Assembly (NCBI GenBank): GCA_902493515.1 | Contig: CABUPE010000029.1 | Span: 1 to 27,641, forward strand | Reading direction: 5' to 3' | Length of the DNA stretch: 27,641 bases | Source of the DNA: an uncultured Collinsella sp. | GTDB taxonomy: Bacteria; Actinomycetota; Coriobacteriia; Coriobacteriales; Coriobacteriaceae | Part shown: in pieces, positions 25,157 through 27,641 of the stretch | How the letters are laid out: each line of letters opens with the position of its first letter | Numbering within the stretch: position 1 is the stretch's first letter | Translations under genes and position numbers: made by a program | Notes under the pieces: model-generated | The model's database searches: none | Seen by the model: only the letters and a program-made list of their open reading frames with translations | Told to the model about the DNA's origin: nothing

Positions 25157-25189
25157 CGCCTCAATTAATAGTTGAGTAAATATCTGAGC

Positions 25190-25954
25190 CTATCCCTCGA
25201 TACGGCTCAAGAACTCACGGGTGCGCTGCTCGCGCGGATGGTCGATAACCTGATCGGCTGGCCCCTCCTCGACAATACGACCGCCGTCCATAAAGACCAC
25301 GCGATCGGCAACATCGCGCGCAAACTGCATCGCGTGGGTCACGATCACCATCGTCATATTCTGCGCCGCAAGGTCTTTAATGACACGCAGCACCTCGGCC
25401 GTCAGCTCGGGATCGAGTGCCGAGGTCGGCTCGTCAAAGAACAGGATCTCCGGGTCGAGCGCTAGGGCGCGGGCAATACTCACGCGCTGTTGCTGACCGC
25501 CCGAAAGCTCACAAGGAACCTTGTTCTCGTTGCCCGTAAGCCCCATCTGCGCGATCAACTCGCATGCACGTGCCTCTGCCTGCTCGCGTGGGCGCTTAAG
25601 AACGCGGATCGGCGCATCGGTGATGTTTTTCATCACGGTATAGTGCGGGAACAGATTGTAGTTCTGAAACACCAGGCCAAATCGCGAGCGCGCCTGCCTG
25701 GGCACATCGCCCTTCGCATAAACCGTGCCCGAACCCGCATCCGTCGCAACGGCAAGGTCGCCAAACGAGAGCGAGCCTCCGTCGAGCGTCTCGAGCAGCG
25801 TGGCACACCGCAGCAGCGTGGACTTGCCGCCACCCGAAGGCCCGATAATCGCCACGACCTCTCCACGCTTTACCTCGAGCGAGATATCCTTGAGCACCTC
25901 ATTGCCGCCAAACGCCTTACGTGCGTTTTCGATTTTCATCACTGAGTTAGTCAT
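25190..25954 (-). CDS. Polar amino-acid ABC importer, ATP-binding subunit
   Basis: A 254-residue ATPase that powers the importer at the cytosolic face. Walker A is GPSGGGKST (38-46), the signature LSGGQQQR (near 145), Walker B ILFFDEPTSALDPE (near 165), with the H-loop VTHAMQFA. Sequence style is that of the GlnQ/HisP/ArtP family. The ATG at 25954 overlaps the permease stop by eight bases (ATGACTAA), indicating translational coupling. A later ATG at 25939 (MKIENARK) is possible and would remove five residues. It is the last gene of the three-gene operon. Confidence 0.95.
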   Translation of the reverse strand: MTNSVMKIENARKAFGGNEVLKDISLEVKRGEVVAIIGPSGGGKSTLLRCATLLETLDGGSLSFGDLAVATDAGSGTVYAKGDVPRQARSRFGLVFQNYNLFPHYTVMKNITDAPIRVLKRPREQAEARACELIAQMGLTGNENKVPCELSGGQQQRVSIARALALDPEILFFDEPTSALDPELTAEVLRVIKDLAAQNMTMVIVTHAMQFARDVADRVVFMDGGRIVEEGPADQVIDHPREQRTREFLSRIEG

Positions 25955-26600
25955 GATAATAGTCCAGCTTCTTTTCGGCGGCGCCCAGCAGCATCTCGAC
26001 CACAAAGTTAAAGACCCAGTAAATCAGCGCCGCGATCGCAAACGGTACCATGCTCACCTGCGAGGCAACCAGGGCCTTGGCGGTCGAGAACATCTCACCC
26101 ACGCCAATGGCAAACGCCAGCGACGTGTCCTTGACCAGCGTGATGATCTCGTTGCCCATCGCCGGCAGAATACGCTTGGCGACCTGAGGCATCACGATAT
26201 ACAGAAACGTCTGCACGCGCGAATAGCCCAGCACCTCGGCAGCCTCGTATTGACCGCGCGGAATGGACTGCAAGCCCGAGCGATAGATCTCGGCAAAGTA
26301 ACCGGCGTAGTTGATGATGAACGCCACGACGCACGCCGTCCACTTGGAATCGGGCGTGAGCGAAATGCCAAACACGTAGTACGGGGCAAAGTAGATGGCA
26401 AACATCTGCAGCATGAGCGGCGTACCGCGCATGACCGAAATGTAGATGCGCGCAATCCAGCGAAGCGGCGCGATTTTGCTCATGCGCATAAACGCCACGG
26501 GAATTCCCAGCGGAATCGACCCGAGCAGCGTCAGCAAAAACAACTGCAAACTGACCAAGAATCCCTGGCCAAGCATCTGCATCATGACCTGAATAGACAT
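25947..26600 (-). CDS. Polar amino-acid ABC importer, permease subunit
   Basis: A 217-residue membrane permease of the HisM/GlnP family with about five membrane helices. The loop that contacts the ATPase is seen as EAAEVLGYSRVQTFLYIVMPQ split around its conserved Gly. A single permease gene implies a homodimer. The start at 26600 overlaps the stop of the binding-protein gene by one base (TAATG); the frame is open to 26615 but that lies inside the neighbour. Coupled translation on both sides suggests a tightly co-produced complex. Confidence 0.95.
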   Translation of the reverse strand: MSIQVMMQMLGQGFLVSLQLFLLTLLGSIPLGIPVAFMRMSKIAPLRWIARIYISVMRGTPLMLQMFAIYFAPYYVFGISLTPDSKWTACVVAFIINYAGYFAEIYRSGLQSIPRGQYEAAEVLGYSRVQTFLYIVMPQVAKRILPAMGNEIITLVKDTSLAFAIGVGEMFSTAKALVASQVSMVPFAIAALIYWVFNFVVEMLLGAAEKKLDYYHD

Positions 26601-27460
26601 TACTTGAGCACCCAATTATCGAAAGACAAACCATAGCTTGAATATTTATCGCAGAGGTCCTTGACCGTGCCGTCCTCGTAGAGCGCCTTGAGCGACTCGG
26701 CTACAGCATCGGCCGACTTGGTGTCGCCCTTCTTAAAGCCAACGGCGTAGTGCTCGCTGGACAGCGGCTCATCAAGCTGCGTATAGGCATCGGGCTTGGC
26801 GGCAAGCTGATACTGGGCAATCGAAAGATCGCACGCCACGGCATCGACCGCGCCGCTCTCGAGCTGCATAAACGCCGTGTTGTACTCACCGATGGTGTCG
26901 AGCGTGGCAAACGTCGCCGCCAGATCCTTCTGGTCACCCTCAAGCACATCCTGCGCAGCGGAATCGGTCTGGGTAATCACGGTCTTGCCGGCAAGATCGT
27001 CCCAGCTCTTGATGCCTGCATCCTTCTTTACCACCAGCACCTGCTCGTTGAGCATGTACGGCTCGGAGAACGTGTAGTCGTCCTCGCGGCCCTCCATGGT
27101 AAAGCCGTTCCAGATGCAGTTGATGGCGCCCGAGTTAAGCAGCGTATCCTTGGCATCCCAGTCGATGGCCTCGTATTTGACCTCCCAGCCCTGCTTATCG
27201 GCAACAGCCTTGGCCAGATCGAGATCAAAGCCGGTGTACTCGCCATCGTCGCCCACAAAGCCGTACGGAGGATAGGACTTATCAAAGCCCACCACGAGCT
27301 TCTTGGACTCCGCAGCGCCCTTCACATCCTTGGCCGCGGCAGAGCCAGCAGCGGAGCCCTTGCCGGCACCACCGCCGCAACCGACAAGACCAAGGCCAAG
27401 CACCGTGGCGAGCGAGCCGGCTAGACCAACAAACTGACGACGAGACATATCGGTATTCAT
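26600..27460 (-). CDS. Amino-acid ABC importer, substrate-binding lipoprotein
   Basis: A 286-residue extracellular binding lipoprotein. The N-terminus carries a twin-arginine motif (SRRQFVG, residues 6-12), a hydrophobic run and a lipobox ending at Cys28 (GLVGC), so it may be exported by Tat and then lipidated. After a Gly/Ala/Ser linker (29-52), the type 3 solute-binding domain shows GFDKSYPPYGFV, GEYTGFDLDLAKAVA and the ligand-arm stretch NGFTMEGREDDYTFSEPY. The YTGFDLDLAKA pattern is usual for polar amino acids such as glutamine, arginine, histidine or cystine; the ligand is not identifiable further. The start at 27460 follows AAGGGGG; it is the first gene of the operon. Confidence 0.95.
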   Translation of the reverse strand: MNTDMSRRQFVGLAGSLATVLGLGLVGCGGGAGKGSAAGSAAAKDVKGAAESKKLVVGFDKSYPPYGFVGDDGEYTGFDLDLAKAVADKQGWEVKYEAIDWDAKDTLLNSGAINCIWNGFTMEGREDDYTFSEPYMLNEQVLVVKKDAGIKSWDDLAGKTVITQTDSAAQDVLEGDQKDLAATFATLDTIGEYNTAFMQLESGAVDAVACDLSIAQYQLAAKPDAYTQLDEPLSSEHYAVGFKKGDTKSADAVAESLKALYEDGTVKDLCDKYSSYGLSFDNWVLK

Positions 27461-27478
27461 GGTATTCCCCCTTGGTGG

Positions 27479-27545
27479 CACTTTAGTTAGGTAAAGTGAG
27501 TCATGTAACGTTCAGAATCATACACTTTAGTGAGATGGAGTACAA
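27479..27545 (-). promoter_or_regulatory. Promoter and operator candidates of the ABC operon
   Basis: On the minus strand TTGTAC (27545-27540), a 17-bp spacer and TATGAT (27522-27517) form a good promoter. CACTAAAGTG (27532-27523) lies in the spacer next to the -10. A longer palindrome, CACTTTA (27479-27485) / TAAAGTG (27492-27498), lies just past the predicted start point. The two share CACTTTAG 44 bp apart, as expected for a repressor that blocks the promoter. No regulator gene is next to it in the window. Confidence 0.65.
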
Positions 27546-27617
27546 GGGAGGGTTTGCCCGGCGCGGGCGGGGAGCGGCGCGTAATTAAGTTTCCTGCTCT
27601 ACAGTCCTGCGCAAGAC

Positions 27618-27640
27618 GGAAAGCACATTAAGTGCTTTCC
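27618..27640. terminator. Hairpin at the window end
   Basis: GGAAAGCAC pairs with GTGCTTTCC (9 bp, 5-base loop). What follows lies outside the window, so it is probably a terminator of a gene beyond the edge, but strand and T-run cannot be judged. Confidence 0.4.
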
Positions 27641-27641
27641 T

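Overview
The window looks like chromosomal DNA of a high-GC gut actinobacterium. The gene mix and wording of the proteins (split transketolase beside PTS genes, an EF-G2-type factor, a YeiH-type transporter, an NtrC-like regulator in a lineage that normally lacks sigma-54) suggest Coriobacteriia, most likely Collinsella. This placement is from memory of the families, not from a search. I see no rRNA, tRNA, CRISPR array or prophage.

Layout. 1-5.6 kb: small hypothetical protein (-), nitroreductase (+), single-pass membrane protein (-), NtrC-like regulator with a dead ATPase domain (-), and a YeiH-type transporter (-) divergent from a GntR/FCD regulator (+). 5.65-7.5 kb: glmS (-) with a palindromic operator-like site upstream. 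7.66-9.2 kb: an IS110-family insertion sequence that seems to have split a hairpin. 9.3-11.9 kb: LacI-type regulator, then an AAA+/DUF4143 ATPase behind an AT-rich region with 40-bp phased repeats. 12.1-13.9 kb: HAD phosphatase/mutase (-) divergent from larE (+).

14.1-21.6 kb: a minus-strand sugar operon. In transcription order it holds PTS IIBC, a GatZ/KbaZ-like aldolase-associated protein, transaldolase, transketolase N half, transketolase C half and PTS IIA. A LacI regulator is divergent from it, with a palindromic operator candidate between. The genes together predict uptake and phosphorylation of a sugar whose phosphate is processed by an aldolase-type step and non-oxidative pentose-phosphate reactions. 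The sugar is not identifiable here and no catalytic GatY partner is present. 21.7-27.5 kb: secreted DNA/RNA nuclease (+), EF-G2-like translational GTPase (-) and an amino-acid ABC importer operon (-) with a well-formed promoter flanked by repeated CACTTTAG motifs.

The most striking non-coding signal is a pair of 100-bp quasi-palindromes (1267-1366 and 13894-13993). They are about 78% identical, have no indels, and share seven paired compensatory substitutions. Each is preceded by its own hairpin directly after a plus-strand gene. This is good evidence for a selected, folded, dispersed element. A second structural candidate is a possible pseudoknot or switch in the leader of the GatZ-like gene (18607-18670).
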